Part shown: piece by piece, positions 25,507-33,939 of the stretch
Numbering within the stretch: the first letter of the stretch is position 1
Layout of the letters: each line of letters begins with the position of its first letter
Origin: HGM04593 sp045588485
Lineage (GTDB): Bacteria; Bacteroidota; Bacteroidia; Bacteroidales; Bacteroidaceae
DNA length: 52,324 nucleotides
Direction: 5' to 3'
Assembly: GCA_045588485.1 (NCBI GenBank)
Contig: JAZNEI010000067.1
Span: 1-52,324 of the forward strand
Made by a program: the position numbers and the translations under genes
Notes under the pieces: generated by a model
Databases searched by the model: none
Told to the model about the DNA's origin: nothing
Seen by the model: the letters and a program-made list of their open reading frames with translations, nothing else

Positions 25507-27240
25507 ATGAACAGAATATTCTCTCTTTTATTTGCAGCTACACTGTTAGCAACAGGAACATCGGCACAGACAAAATGGCACAATCCACAAGAAGTGACTT
25601 TCAACGTAGTTCAGAATCAGTCACTACCCGACGAAGCACGAGAAGGCTTCTACCACCGTCTGCCGGCATCACAACAGGGGAAAGTACGAGGTGGTGTATG
25701 GGCAAACTCGAAACATGCAGCAGGCGAGTGTATACGTTTTTTCAGCAATGCAAGTAACATTATTGTGCGCTACAAAGTAAAAGGTCGTCACGCAATGCCA
25801 CACATGCCTGCTACGGGAGTATCGGGAATCGACCTATATACAAACGACAAAGATGGTAACGAAATATGGCTTGCCGGACAATATTCCTTTAGAGATACAA
25901 TAACCTATACATTCAAAGGAATAGAGTACGAAGGAGACAAACGCGAACACCGTTACACACTCTTCCTGCCATTGTACAACGAAGTTGAATGGCTCACAAT
26001 CGGCACAGACGAAAAAGCATCGTTCCGTTTCGAGCCACTCAGTGCCGAACTCCCCATTGTAGCATACGGAACATCCATCTGTCACGGAGCATGTGCATCG
26101 CGCCCCGGAATGGCGTGGACCAACATTCTGCAACGACGTATGGGACGTAACGTCGTGAATTTAGGATTCTCGGGCAGCGCAATGTTAGAGTCGTCTGTTA
26201 TTGACATACTCGCCGAGATTGATGCAAAAGCATATATAATTGACGCTATGCCCAATGCCTACACAATGCCGGTCGATATTCTTCCCGACACAATAGTAAA
26301 AGCTGTAAAGCGTCTGCGTGCAGCACGTCCACACACACCAATAATCCTTGCCGACCATTTGGGCTATCCCAACTCAAAAGCGATAAAAAGCCGCCGCGAG
26401 AATGAGCGACACGCACTGAATATGCTCACACAAGCATTTGAGCGCCTGCAAAACGAAGGAGTAGAGAATATACACTATCTGACATACAACGATATAGCAT
26501 TGCCGCAGGATGCCACCGTAGAGGCTATCCACGCATCAGACTACGGTATGGTTGCATACGCCGATGCATACGAGAAGCTATTGCGTAAGATTTTAGGCGA
26601 GGAGAAAGGAGAGCACCGTAGCATAATTCCCACAACACAGTTCCGCGACGGACATTATAATTGGTACAATCGCCATCGCGATATTATAGAAAAGAATAAA
26701 GGAGAGCATTTCAACCGCATCATTATTGGAAACTCCATAATTCATTATTGGGGAGGAGTAGAAGGTAATCTGCAGCGCGGCAGCGACAGTTGGGCCACCC
26801 TCAACGGCAAAACGCTGAATTTAGGCTGCGGATGGGACAGAACCGAAAATGTACTGTGGCGCATACAACACGACGAACTCGACAACGTCACAGCCGACAA
26901 GATTATCCTGAAGATTGGAACAAACAATATTCAAAAAAGCGGTGGCGACAGCGACGAGCAGATTACAGCAGCTATAGAGAAGATTATCGAGACAATTGCC
27001 GCACGTCGTCCCGAGGCCGAGATTATTGTAATGGGAGTACTTCCCCGCCGCGACTTAGAAAAGCGCGTAAAGGGACTCAACAAAGAGATTTCACGTATGG
27101 CAAAGAAAAACAAGGTAAAATACCTCGACCCGGGCAAGGAACTTCTTGGCAAAGGCGGCAAGATTGACGAGTCGCTCTTCGGTGACGGACTCCACCCCAA
27201 TGCCGAAGGTTACCGCCGCATTGCACAATATTTCTATTAA
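25507..27240 (+). CDS. Secreted protein with two tandem SGNH hydrolase domains
   Basis: The 577-residue protein has a signal peptide (ATLLATGTSAQ). Residues about 25-170 form a beta-rich N-terminal domain. The first SGNH domain (about 180-360) has GTSICHG with Ser190, the oxyanion GFSGSA and DAMPN (Asn250), but the usual DxxH is replaced by Glu339-x-x-His342 in VEAIHASDYG. The second (about 395-577) has GNSIIHYW with Ser410, GTNN and a normal DGLHP (Asp560, His563). SGNH proteins are mostly acyl esterases, so deacetylation of glycans is the likely role. The C-terminal domain looks more complete than the first. It is convergent with rarA. Confidence 0.85.
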   Translation: MNRIFSLLFAATLLATGTSAQTKWHNPQEVTFNVVQNQSLPDEAREGFYHRLPASQQGKVRGGVWANSKHAAGECIRFFSNASNIIVRYKVKGRHAMPHMPATGVSGIDLYTNDKDGNEIWLAGQYSFRDTITYTFKGIEYEGDKREHRYTLFLPLYNEVEWLTIGTDEKASFRFEPLSAELPIVAYGTSICHGACASRPGMAWTNILQRRMGRNVVNLGFSGSAMLESSVIDILAEIDAKAYIIDAMPNAYTMPVDILPDTIVKAVKRLRAARPHTPIILADHLGYPNSKAIKSRRENERHALNMLTQAFERLQNEGVENIHYLTYNDIALPQDATVEAIHASDYGMVAYADAYEKLLRKILGEEKGEHRSIIPTTQFRDGHYNWYNRHRDIIEKNKGEHFNRIIIGNSIIHYWGGVEGNLQRGSDSWATLNGKTLNLGCGWDRTENVLWRIQHDELDNVTADKIILKIGTNNIQKSGGDSDEQITAAIEKIIETIAARRPEAEIIVMGVLPRRDLEKRVKGLNKEISRMAKKNKVKYLDPGKELLGKGGKIDESLFGDGLHPNAEGYRRIAQYFY

Positions 27241-27281
27241 TACAAAGGCTCTCGGATTCATCCGAGAGCCTTTGTATTAAT
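27236..27281. terminator. Bidirectional terminator that includes both stop codons
   Basis: Perfect 21-bp stem (27236-27256 with 27261-27281), loop TTCA. The TAA of the SGNH gene (27238-27240) and the stop of rarA (27277-27279 on the minus strand) both lie within the stem, so no base separates genes and hairpin. Confidence 0.93.
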
Positions 27282-28560
27282 CAGCCGAGAATTTACGTTC
27301 ATCACCCCAACACTCATGCATCCACTTTTTAATCTTCGCCTCGGACGCATTCTCTTGAGGAATCCAGAAACTGAACGATGTACCCTCATCGGGCAGAAAC
27401 TGTTGACGCACAAAATTACCCTTATAATCGTGTGCATATTTATATCCGTCGGAATAGCCCAGGTCCTTCATTAGTTTAGTGGGAGCATTCCTCAGATGCA
27501 ACGGTACAGGCAGATTACCCGTAGCACGCACCGTCTCAAGAGCACTGTTTATACCCATATATGCCGAATTACTTTTGGGCGATGTTGCAAGGTAGACAGT
27601 AGCCTGCGCAAGCGGAATACGTCCTTCGGGCCATCCGATTTTCACTACTGCATCAAAAGCAGCATTTGCCAACAGCAAAGCGTTTGGATTGGCAAGACCC
27701 ACATCCTCGGATGCCGATATTATAAGGCGACGGGCTATGAAAGCAGGGTCCTCGCCACCCTCAATCATTCGTGCCAGCCAATAGAGTGCAGCATCGGGGT
27801 CGCTACCGCGAATAGATTTTATAAATGCTGAGATTATATCATAGTGCATCTCGCCATCCTTGTCGTAAGACGCAGGATTCTGTTGCAGACGCTCAACGAC
27901 CTTATCATCGGTAATCTTTACAGGCGAATCGGGGTCGGCCTCGACCACAAGTTCAAGGATATTCAACAGTTTACGCGCGTCTCCACCACTGTAACGCAAC
28001 ATTGCATCGGTTTCAAGCAGTTCCACCCCCCGTTTTTGCAACAGCTCGTCAGTTTCCACTGCGTGGTGCAACAAAGATAGCAAATCCTCTTTCTCCAAAG
28101 ATTTAAGCACGTAGAGCTGACAACGCGACAGAAGTGGACGAATGACCTCGAACGAAGGATTTTCGGTTGTCGCACCGATAAGTGTAACAATACCGGTCTC
28201 CACTGCGCTAAGAAGCGAATCCTGCTGCGACTTATTGAAACGGTGAATCTCATCTATGAAAAGTATAGCACCCCCATTTGAGAATAGTGGCGAAGACTTT
28301 GCCTTCTCAATAACCTCGCGAACCTCTTTTACACCCGACGAGACAGCATTAAGCGTATAGAACGGACGGTTCAATTTATTAGCAATAATCTTGGCAATAG
28401 TAGTTTTTCCTGTGCCGGGAGGTCCCCACAGGATAAACGAGAGTATTCTGCCCGAGTCAATCATTCGGCGCAATACAGCCCCCTCACCAACAAGATGTTT
28501 CTGCCCCACAAAGCCATCGAAATCATTGGGACGCAAACGTTCGGCTAATGGTCGTGCCAT
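27277..28560 (-). CDS. rarA: Replication-associated recombination protein A (RarA/MgsA AAA ATPase)
   Basis: From MARPLAERLRP the protein has 427 residues; the frame extends 13 residues upstream without RarA-like sequence. The order is FDGFVGQKHLVG, Walker A WGPPGTGKTTIAK, Walker B FIDEIHRFNKSQQD, sensor TLIGATTENPSFEV, and a C-terminal tetramer domain with LYWLARMIEGGEDP and RRLIISASEDVGLANP. RarA is a clamp-loader-like ATPase that acts at stalled replication forks. It is probably expressed from a promoter at 28628-28635, in a structured repeat. Confidence 0.95.
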   Translation of the reverse strand: MARPLAERLRPNDFDGFVGQKHLVGEGAVLRRMIDSGRILSFILWGPPGTGKTTIAKIIANKLNRPFYTLNAVSSGVKEVREVIEKAKSSPLFSNGGAILFIDEIHRFNKSQQDSLLSAVETGIVTLIGATTENPSFEVIRPLLSRCQLYVLKSLEKEDLLSLLHHAVETDELLQKRGVELLETDAMLRYSGGDARKLLNILELVVEADPDSPVKITDDKVVERLQQNPASYDKDGEMHYDIISAFIKSIRGSDPDAALYWLARMIEGGEDPAFIARRLIISASEDVGLANPNALLLANAAFDAVVKIGWPEGRIPLAQATVYLATSPKSNSAYMGINSALETVRATGNLPVPLHLRNAPTKLMKDLGYSDGYKYAHDYKGNFVRQQFLPDEGTSFSFWIPQENASEAKIKKWMHECWGDERKFSAD

Positions 28561-28624
28561 AAAAACATTTATCAAGGTAACACAAGCCCTCTGCCCCATA
28601 AAGAGCAGAGAGCCTTTCTTTTTT

Positions 28625-28759
28625 TTGCAAATATATGATAAACGAGCGAAATAATATCAAGCAGGCTTGTATATTTCAAAGCGAGTGAAGAATATATTCG
28701 AGGTTTACCTCAAATAAAACAACTAACGAGCGAAATAATATCAAGCAGGCTTGTATATT
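28625..28759 (-). repeat. Promoter-bearing structured repeat with two tandem 35-bp units
   Basis: An exact 35-base direct repeat occurs at 28641-28675 and 28725-28759 (unit contains AAGCAGGCTT within ATCAAGC-AGGCTTGTAT). Between them is an inverted stem GAGG-TTTA-CCTC. On the minus strand the first copy is followed by the -7 element TATATTTG at 28628-28635. A diverged copy of the same layout lies at 49441-49525 before another minus-strand gene. Confidence 0.85.
28628..28635 (-). promoter_or_regulatory. -7 element of the rarA promoter
   Basis: TATATTTG on the minus strand matches TAnnTTTG. A CTTG 22 bases upstream (28658-28661), in the repeat, may replace TTTG at -33. It lies about 67 bases before the rarA ATG. 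Confidence 0.55.
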
Positions 28760-28760
28760 A

Positions 28761-30425
28761 TTAACTCAATCCGATAATCTCGCCATTCACATAATCTATG
28801 CGGTTGGCCTGCGGCTCTTTAGGCAGTCCCGGCATACGCATGATATTACCTGCAATAGCCACAATCATCTCGGAACCTGCATTAAGCACCACATCACGAA
28901 TGTTAAGGTCGAATCCGCTGACAGCACCATACTGCTTATCGTCGCCCGAGAACGAGAACTGCGTCTTTGCGATGCATACGGGGAACTGCGACATACCATG
29001 TTTCTCGGCAAGTTTTATGCGGTCGAGCGCAGCCTTAGCGAATGATACACTACCAGCTCCATAGATATTCTTTGCAACCTTCTCTATCTTTGTGCGGATG
29101 CTGTCGCCATCATCGTATGTAAACTTAAGCGGTTTCTGAGAAGGATTCTTCTCTATTGTCTCTACCACAATGTTTGCCATCTCAACAGCACCCTCACCAC
29201 CCTGTGCAAAGGCATTATTTATTACAAACGGCAATCCGAGTGTCTGCTCGCAGTGCTCACGCAGAAGCGCCATCTCTTCATCAGTGTCAGTAGCAAAGCG
29301 ATTAAACACCACAATAACTGATTGTCCGAAAGAACGCAGATTGGCCACGTGACGGTCAAGGTTGGCAAGACCGTTTCGCAGACCATCCATATCAGGTTCT
29401 TTAATTTTATCAAGAGCAACGCCACCATGCATTTTCAATCCTTGCGCTGTTGCTACAATAACAGTCGCATCGGGTTGCAAGCCACTCTTACGACACAAAA
29501 TATTATAGAACTTCTCGGCTCCAAGGTCGGCACCGAAACCAGCCTCGGTTATAGTGTATTCACTATGAGCAAGCGCCATCTTTGTAGCAAGTTGCGAGTT
29601 ACATCCGTGAGCGATATTTGCAAATGGGCCACCGTGTACAATAGCAGGAGTATTCTCGGTTGTCTGCACAAGATTAGGCTGAATGGCATCTTTTAGCAGC
29701 ACCACAATAGAACCTGCCGCGCCGATGTCTTTCACAGTGAAAGGCTTGCCATCATAGGTGTAACCAAGCAGGATATTCTCGATTCGACGACGTAGGTCGG
29801 CCTCATCCGAAGCAAGGCACAGAATAGCCATCAGCTCAGATGCAGGAGTGATATCGAATCCGGCCTGCTGGGTAAGTCCGTTTGTCGAAGGACCGAGTCC
29901 GGTGACAATAGAGCGCAGAGAACGGTCGTTGACATCGAGTACACGCCTCCATAGAATCTCTTTAAGACCGAATCCATCCTTGGCATGCTGATAGAGATAG
30001 TTATCGAGAAGCGCCGAAATCATATTATGAGCCGATGTTATTGCGTGAAAATCACCTGTAAAATGAAGGTTAATCTTCTCCATCGGCAGTACCTGAGCAT
30101 ATCCGCCACCGGCTGCTCCACCCTTCATGCCGAAGCAAGGTCCCAACGAAGGCTCGCGCAAAGCCACTACTGCACGTTTGCCTATTTTGTTGAGTCCAAG
30201 CGCCAATCCGATAGAGACAGTAGTCTTTCCTATACCTGCTTTTGTAGCCGTAATAGCTGTGACAAGAATCAGTTTACCCTTTTGCTCTCCAATGAGATGC
30301 AGAGGCAATTTAGCTATATATTTGCCATAATGTTCCAACTCATCGGCTGGAATACCAATCTTTGCAGCCACATTCTCTATTCGTTCGAGTTTTGTTTCTT
30401 GAGCAATTTCAATGTCGGTTTTCAT
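28761..30425 (-). CDS. fhs: Formate-tetrahydrofolate ligase
   Basis: The 554-residue protein has the ATP-binding ITATKAGIGKTTVSIGLALG (P-loop variant), the FTHFS hallmarks LREPSLGPCFGMKGGAAGGG and FTGDFHAITSAHNM, and the C-terminal IRMPGLPKEP. It makes 10-formyltetrahydrofolate from formate, THF and ATP, for purine and formyl-Met synthesis. The length is normal for the family. A precise promoter lies just upstream. The downstream (3') flank carries a structured repeat that also belongs to the rarA promoter. Confidence 0.97.
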   Translation of the reverse strand: MKTDIEIAQETKLERIENVAAKIGIPADELEHYGKYIAKLPLHLIGEQKGKLILVTAITATKAGIGKTTVSIGLALGLNKIGKRAVVALREPSLGPCFGMKGGAAGGGYAQVLPMEKINLHFTGDFHAITSAHNMISALLDNYLYQHAKDGFGLKEILWRRVLDVNDRSLRSIVTGLGPSTNGLTQQAGFDITPASELMAILCLASDEADLRRRIENILLGYTYDGKPFTVKDIGAAGSIVVLLKDAIQPNLVQTTENTPAIVHGGPFANIAHGCNSQLATKMALAHSEYTITEAGFGADLGAEKFYNILCRKSGLQPDATVIVATAQGLKMHGGVALDKIKEPDMDGLRNGLANLDRHVANLRSFGQSVIVVFNRFATDTDEEMALLREHCEQTLGLPFVINNAFAQGGEGAVEMANIVVETIEKNPSQKPLKFTYDDGDSIRTKIEKVAKNIYGAGSVSFAKAALDRIKLAEKHGMSQFPVCIAKTQFSFSGDDKQYGAVSGFDLNIRDVVLNAGSEMIVAIAGNIMRMPGLPKEPQANRIDYVNGEIIGLS

Positions 30426-30455
30426 ATTGTCTGGTTTTAGAGTTTACACTAATGG

Positions 30456-30486
30456 CGAAAATAACAATTTTATATCGAGGAGCAAA
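30456..30486 (-). promoter_or_regulatory. Promoter of fhs
   Basis: On the minus strand TTTG (30483-30486) and TATTTTCG (30456-30463) are 19 bases apart, with one mismatch in the -7 element. The ATG follows about 30 bases later. Confidence 0.7.
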
Positions 30487-30642
30487 AGAAAACCACGCTT
30501 TTTGATAAACATAAGTTTTTTTTATATTTTTTTATCTCATTTTAAAGAATCATCCTCTTTATATCATATTTTTTACTTATAATTGTCGTTTGTAAACTCA
30601 TTTATATTCTTGTCAATAATTAAAATTCAAATAACACAATCT

Positions 30643-33600
30643 ATGAAAAAAATCTTACTTTTATGTGCAAGTCTTGTTGCTGCTATTGCAGTGAGTGCAC
30701 AACAAACTCCGCGTTGGTTAAGAAACAGTGCAATTTCACCCGATGGGAATAGTATTGCGTTTACCTATATGGGTGATATTTTCACCGTTGATGCAATCGG
30801 TGGCAATGCCCGTCAGATAACCTCAAATGAGGCATACGACACACAGCCTGTATGGTCGCCCGACAGCAAGCAGATTGCATTTGCATCGACACGTAAGGGC
30901 AGCATGGACGTTTATATCGTTTCCAAAGATGGCGGTGTACCCAAGCGCCTCACCACACACTCTACAAGTGAAAAGCCTATTGCGTTTTTAAGCGACAAAG
31001 AGGTTCTGTATGTTGCAACGATGATGCCCGAGAGTGAATATGGCGAGTTCCCCAACACCGGCCAGATTTACAAAGTGAGTACCGAGGGCGGCCGCCCCGA
31101 ACTTTTCTCTTCGGAATATATGGAATCGTTGGATATAAATGCAAAAGGAGAGATAATCTATCACGACAAGAAAGGTTATGAGGACCAATGGCGCAAGCAC
31201 CACCGTTCATCTATCACACGCGATATATGGAAGACAACAGTGGATGGACCTCGCAAATATACCAAACTGAGCACTTTTAACGGCGAGGACAGAAATCCAG
31301 TTTGGGCAACCGACGGCAACAGTTATTACTATCTTAGCGAACAGAACGGTTCGTTCAACGTATACCACGCCACTCTCGACGGAAGCAACAAACAGGTAAC
31401 AAAGCACAGCAAGCATCCTGTACGCTTTCTCACCTCAGCCGACAACGGCACATTGTGCTACACTTTCGACGGCGACATCTACACAATCGTTCCCGGCAAG
31501 AGTTCCAAGAAAGTAAGTATCAGCCTCACAGCCGATATTGCACCCACAGAGCGCCGTATCACAAACCTGACAAGCGGTGCACGCGACATTGCTGTATCGA
31601 AGAACGAAAAAGAGATTGCATTCATAGCACGTGGCGATGTATTCGTTACAATGGTAGAACACAACACCACACGACGTATCACCGATACCCCCGAGCAGGA
31701 GCGCAATGTCGACATCAGCCCCGATGGACGTACAATCATCTACTCGGCCGAGCGTAACGGAGTATGGGGAATCTACCAGACAACCATAGTACGCGAGGAG
31801 GATAAATACTTCACCCACGCAGCCGAGCTTAAAGAAGAGCCACTTGTTGTAAGTAACAAGACCTCTTTCCAGCCCAGCTTCTCGCCCGATGGTAAGGAGG
31901 TAGCTTTCCTTGAAGACCGCACCACCCTGCGTGTAATAAACCTCAAGAGCAAGAATGTACGCACCGTACTCGACGGCAAGTTCAACTATTCATACAGCGA
32001 CGGCGATGTAAGTTACTCTTGGTCGCCCGACAGCAAATGGTTCCTCACAAGCTACATTGGCATAGGAGGATGGAATAATATCGATGTTGCCCTTGTAAAA
32101 GCCGACGGTAAAGGCGAAATTCATAACCTCACCGAGAGTGGCTACAGCGACAACAATGCCCGTTGGGCACTCGATGGCAAGGCAATGATATGGTCGTCCG
32201 ACCGTGCAGGATACCGTAGCCACGGCAGTTGGGGAGCACACAGCGACGAATATATAATGTTCTTCGATGCCGAAGCCTACGACAAGTTCCGTATGAATAA
32301 AGAGGAGCTTGCACTTTACGAGGAGGCCGAAAAGGCACGAAAAGAGAAAGAGGAAAAGGCAAAGAAAGAGGCCGAGGAGAAGAAAGAGAAGAAAAAGAAA
32401 AAAGATGACAAGAAAGATGACAAAAAAGAGGACAAAAAAGACGATAAAGAGAAGAAAGATGATGTAAAGCCTCTTGAATTCGACCTTGAGAACCGACACG
32501 ACCGCATCGTACGCCTTACTACACACTCATCGGCTATGGGAGATGCTTATCTCACAAAAAGCGGTGATAAGCTCTATTATATCACACGTTTCGAAGGCGG
32601 TGGAGACCTTTGGGAACGCAACCTTCGCGAGAACAGCGACAAGATTGTCGCAAAGGGATTCGGATATGCCCGACTGATACCCAACAGCGACCACACCAAA
32701 CTATATGCAGGCGGTGGAGGCATCAAGAGTTTCACCATAGGCGGTAACAGCATAAAACATGTATCATTCAGTGCCGAATTCATCCATAAGCCCGTCCAAG
32801 AGCGCAAATACATCTTCGACCATGTTTGGAGACAGGTAAAAGACAAATTCTACGACGTTAATCTGCACGGTGTCGATTGGGAATACTATGGCAAGGAGTA
32901 CGAGAAGTTCCTACCCCACATAAACAGCAATATAGATTTTGCCGAGCTTCTGAGCGAGCTTTTAGGCGAGCTTAACGCTTCACACACAGGTGCTCGCAGC
33001 GGCATTGGCAGCAGCTATCAGACAGCCGAGCTTGGCGTATTCTATGACAACAGCTACAAAGGCGATGGACTGAAGATTAAAGAGATTATAAAGAAAAGCC
33101 CCATTGCTACAGCAAAGTCGAAAATAACAAACGGTTGCATCATCGAAAAAATAAACGGAACAACAATAGAAAAAGGCAAAGACTATTATCCGTTACTCGA
33201 GAACAAGGCAGGAAAGAATATTCTGCTCACAGTCTACAACCCTAAGAGCAAGGAACGTTTCGAGGAGTGGGTAAAACCCATCACAGCAGGTCAGCAGAAC
33301 ACACTGCTCTACAAACGTTGGGTAGAGCGCAAACGTGCCCTTGTCGACTCGTTATCGGGTGGCAGAATAGGTTACATCCACATTAAAGGAATGGATAGTG
33401 AGAGTTTCCGCAACACCTACTCCGAGCTTCTTGGACGCTACCGTAACCACGACGCAATATTAATAGACACACGTCACAACGGCGGCGGATGGTTGCACGA
33501 GGACCTTGCAATACTGCTATCGGGCAAGGAGTATCAGCGCTTTACCCCTCGCGGACAGTACGTAGGCAGCGACCCCTTTGCACAGTGGTGTAAGCCTTCG

Positions 33601-33927
33601 GCAGTACTTGTATGCGAAGACAACTACTCTAACGCCCACGGCTTCCCCAACGTGTATAAGACATTAGGCATAGGAAAACTTATCGGTGCCCCCGTACCGG
33701 GAACAATGACAGCCGTCTGGTGGGAGACACAGATTGACCCCTCGATTGTATTCGGTGTTCCACAAACTACAGTAACCGACATTAACGGCAAGCCACTCGA
33801 GAACCAGCAGTTGCAGCCCGACATTGAGGTTTATAACACCCCCGAAGAGCGTCTTATAGGTAAAGACGCACAAATCGAGGCCGGTGTAAAGCATCTGCTT
33901 CAAGAGGTTAAGAAGAGCAAAAAATAA
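30643..33927 (+). CDS. Tricorn-type S41 serine protease
   Basis: From MKKILLLCASLVA the protein has 1094 residues with a signal peptide; an in-frame ATG 60 bases upstream is rejected because the signal begins here. Residues about 25-550 hold PD40 propeller repeats (SPDGNSIAFT, WSPDSKQIAFAS, SPDGRTIIYSAE). Residues about 561-609 are almost only Lys, Glu and Asp. Then come a tricorn C1-like helical domain with His781 in LNASHTGARS, a PDZ domain (about 800-880) and the S41 core with Ser996 in NYSNAHGFPN and Glu1053 in ENQQLQPD. It degrades peptides, probably in the periplasm. GH20 follows after 12 bases, a shared transcript. Confidence 0.92.
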   Translation: MKKILLLCASLVAAIAVSAQQTPRWLRNSAISPDGNSIAFTYMGDIFTVDAIGGNARQITSNEAYDTQPVWSPDSKQIAFASTRKGSMDVYIVSKDGGVPKRLTTHSTSEKPIAFLSDKEVLYVATMMPESEYGEFPNTGQIYKVSTEGGRPELFSSEYMESLDINAKGEIIYHDKKGYEDQWRKHHRSSITRDIWKTTVDGPRKYTKLSTFNGEDRNPVWATDGNSYYYLSEQNGSFNVYHATLDGSNKQVTKHSKHPVRFLTSADNGTLCYTFDGDIYTIVPGKSSKKVSISLTADIAPTERRITNLTSGARDIAVSKNEKEIAFIARGDVFVTMVEHNTTRRITDTPEQERNVDISPDGRTIIYSAERNGVWGIYQTTIVREEDKYFTHAAELKEEPLVVSNKTSFQPSFSPDGKEVAFLEDRTTLRVINLKSKNVRTVLDGKFNYSYSDGDVSYSWSPDSKWFLTSYIGIGGWNNIDVALVKADGKGEIHNLTESGYSDNNARWALDGKAMIWSSDRAGYRSHGSWGAHSDEYIMFFDAEAYDKFRMNKEELALYEEAEKARKEKEEKAKKEAEEKKEKKKKKDDKKDDKKEDKKDDKEKKDDVKPLEFDLENRHDRIVRLTTHSSAMGDAYLTKSGDKLYYITRFEGGGDLWERNLRENSDKIVAKGFGYARLIPNSDHTKLYAGGGGIKSFTIGGNSIKHVSFSAEFIHKPVQERKYIFDHVWRQVKDKFYDVNLHGVDWEYYGKEYEKFLPHINSNIDFAELLSELLGELNASHTGARSGIGSSYQTAELGVFYDNSYKGDGLKIKEIIKKSPIATAKSKITNGCIIEKINGTTIEKGKDYYPLLENKAGKNILLTVYNPKSKERFEEWVKPITAGQQNTLLYKRWVERKRALVDSLSGGRIGYIHIKGMDSESFRNTYSELLGRYRNHDAILIDTRHNGGGWLHEDLAILLSGKEYQRFTPRGQYVGSDPFAQWCKPSAVLVCEDNYSNAHGFPNVYKTLGIGKLIGAPVPGTMTAVWWETQIDPSIVFGVPQTTVTDINGKPLENQQLQPDIEVYNTPEERLIGKDAQIEAGVKHLLQEVKKSKK

Positions 33928-33939
33928 TAGAGAAAGTTT

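Noticed and set aside
31990..32526. 178-codon frame antisense to the tricorn gene, Phe/Leu-rich
   Set aside because: The Phe- and Leu-rich run is only the complement of the Lys/Glu/Asp codons in the charged stretch.
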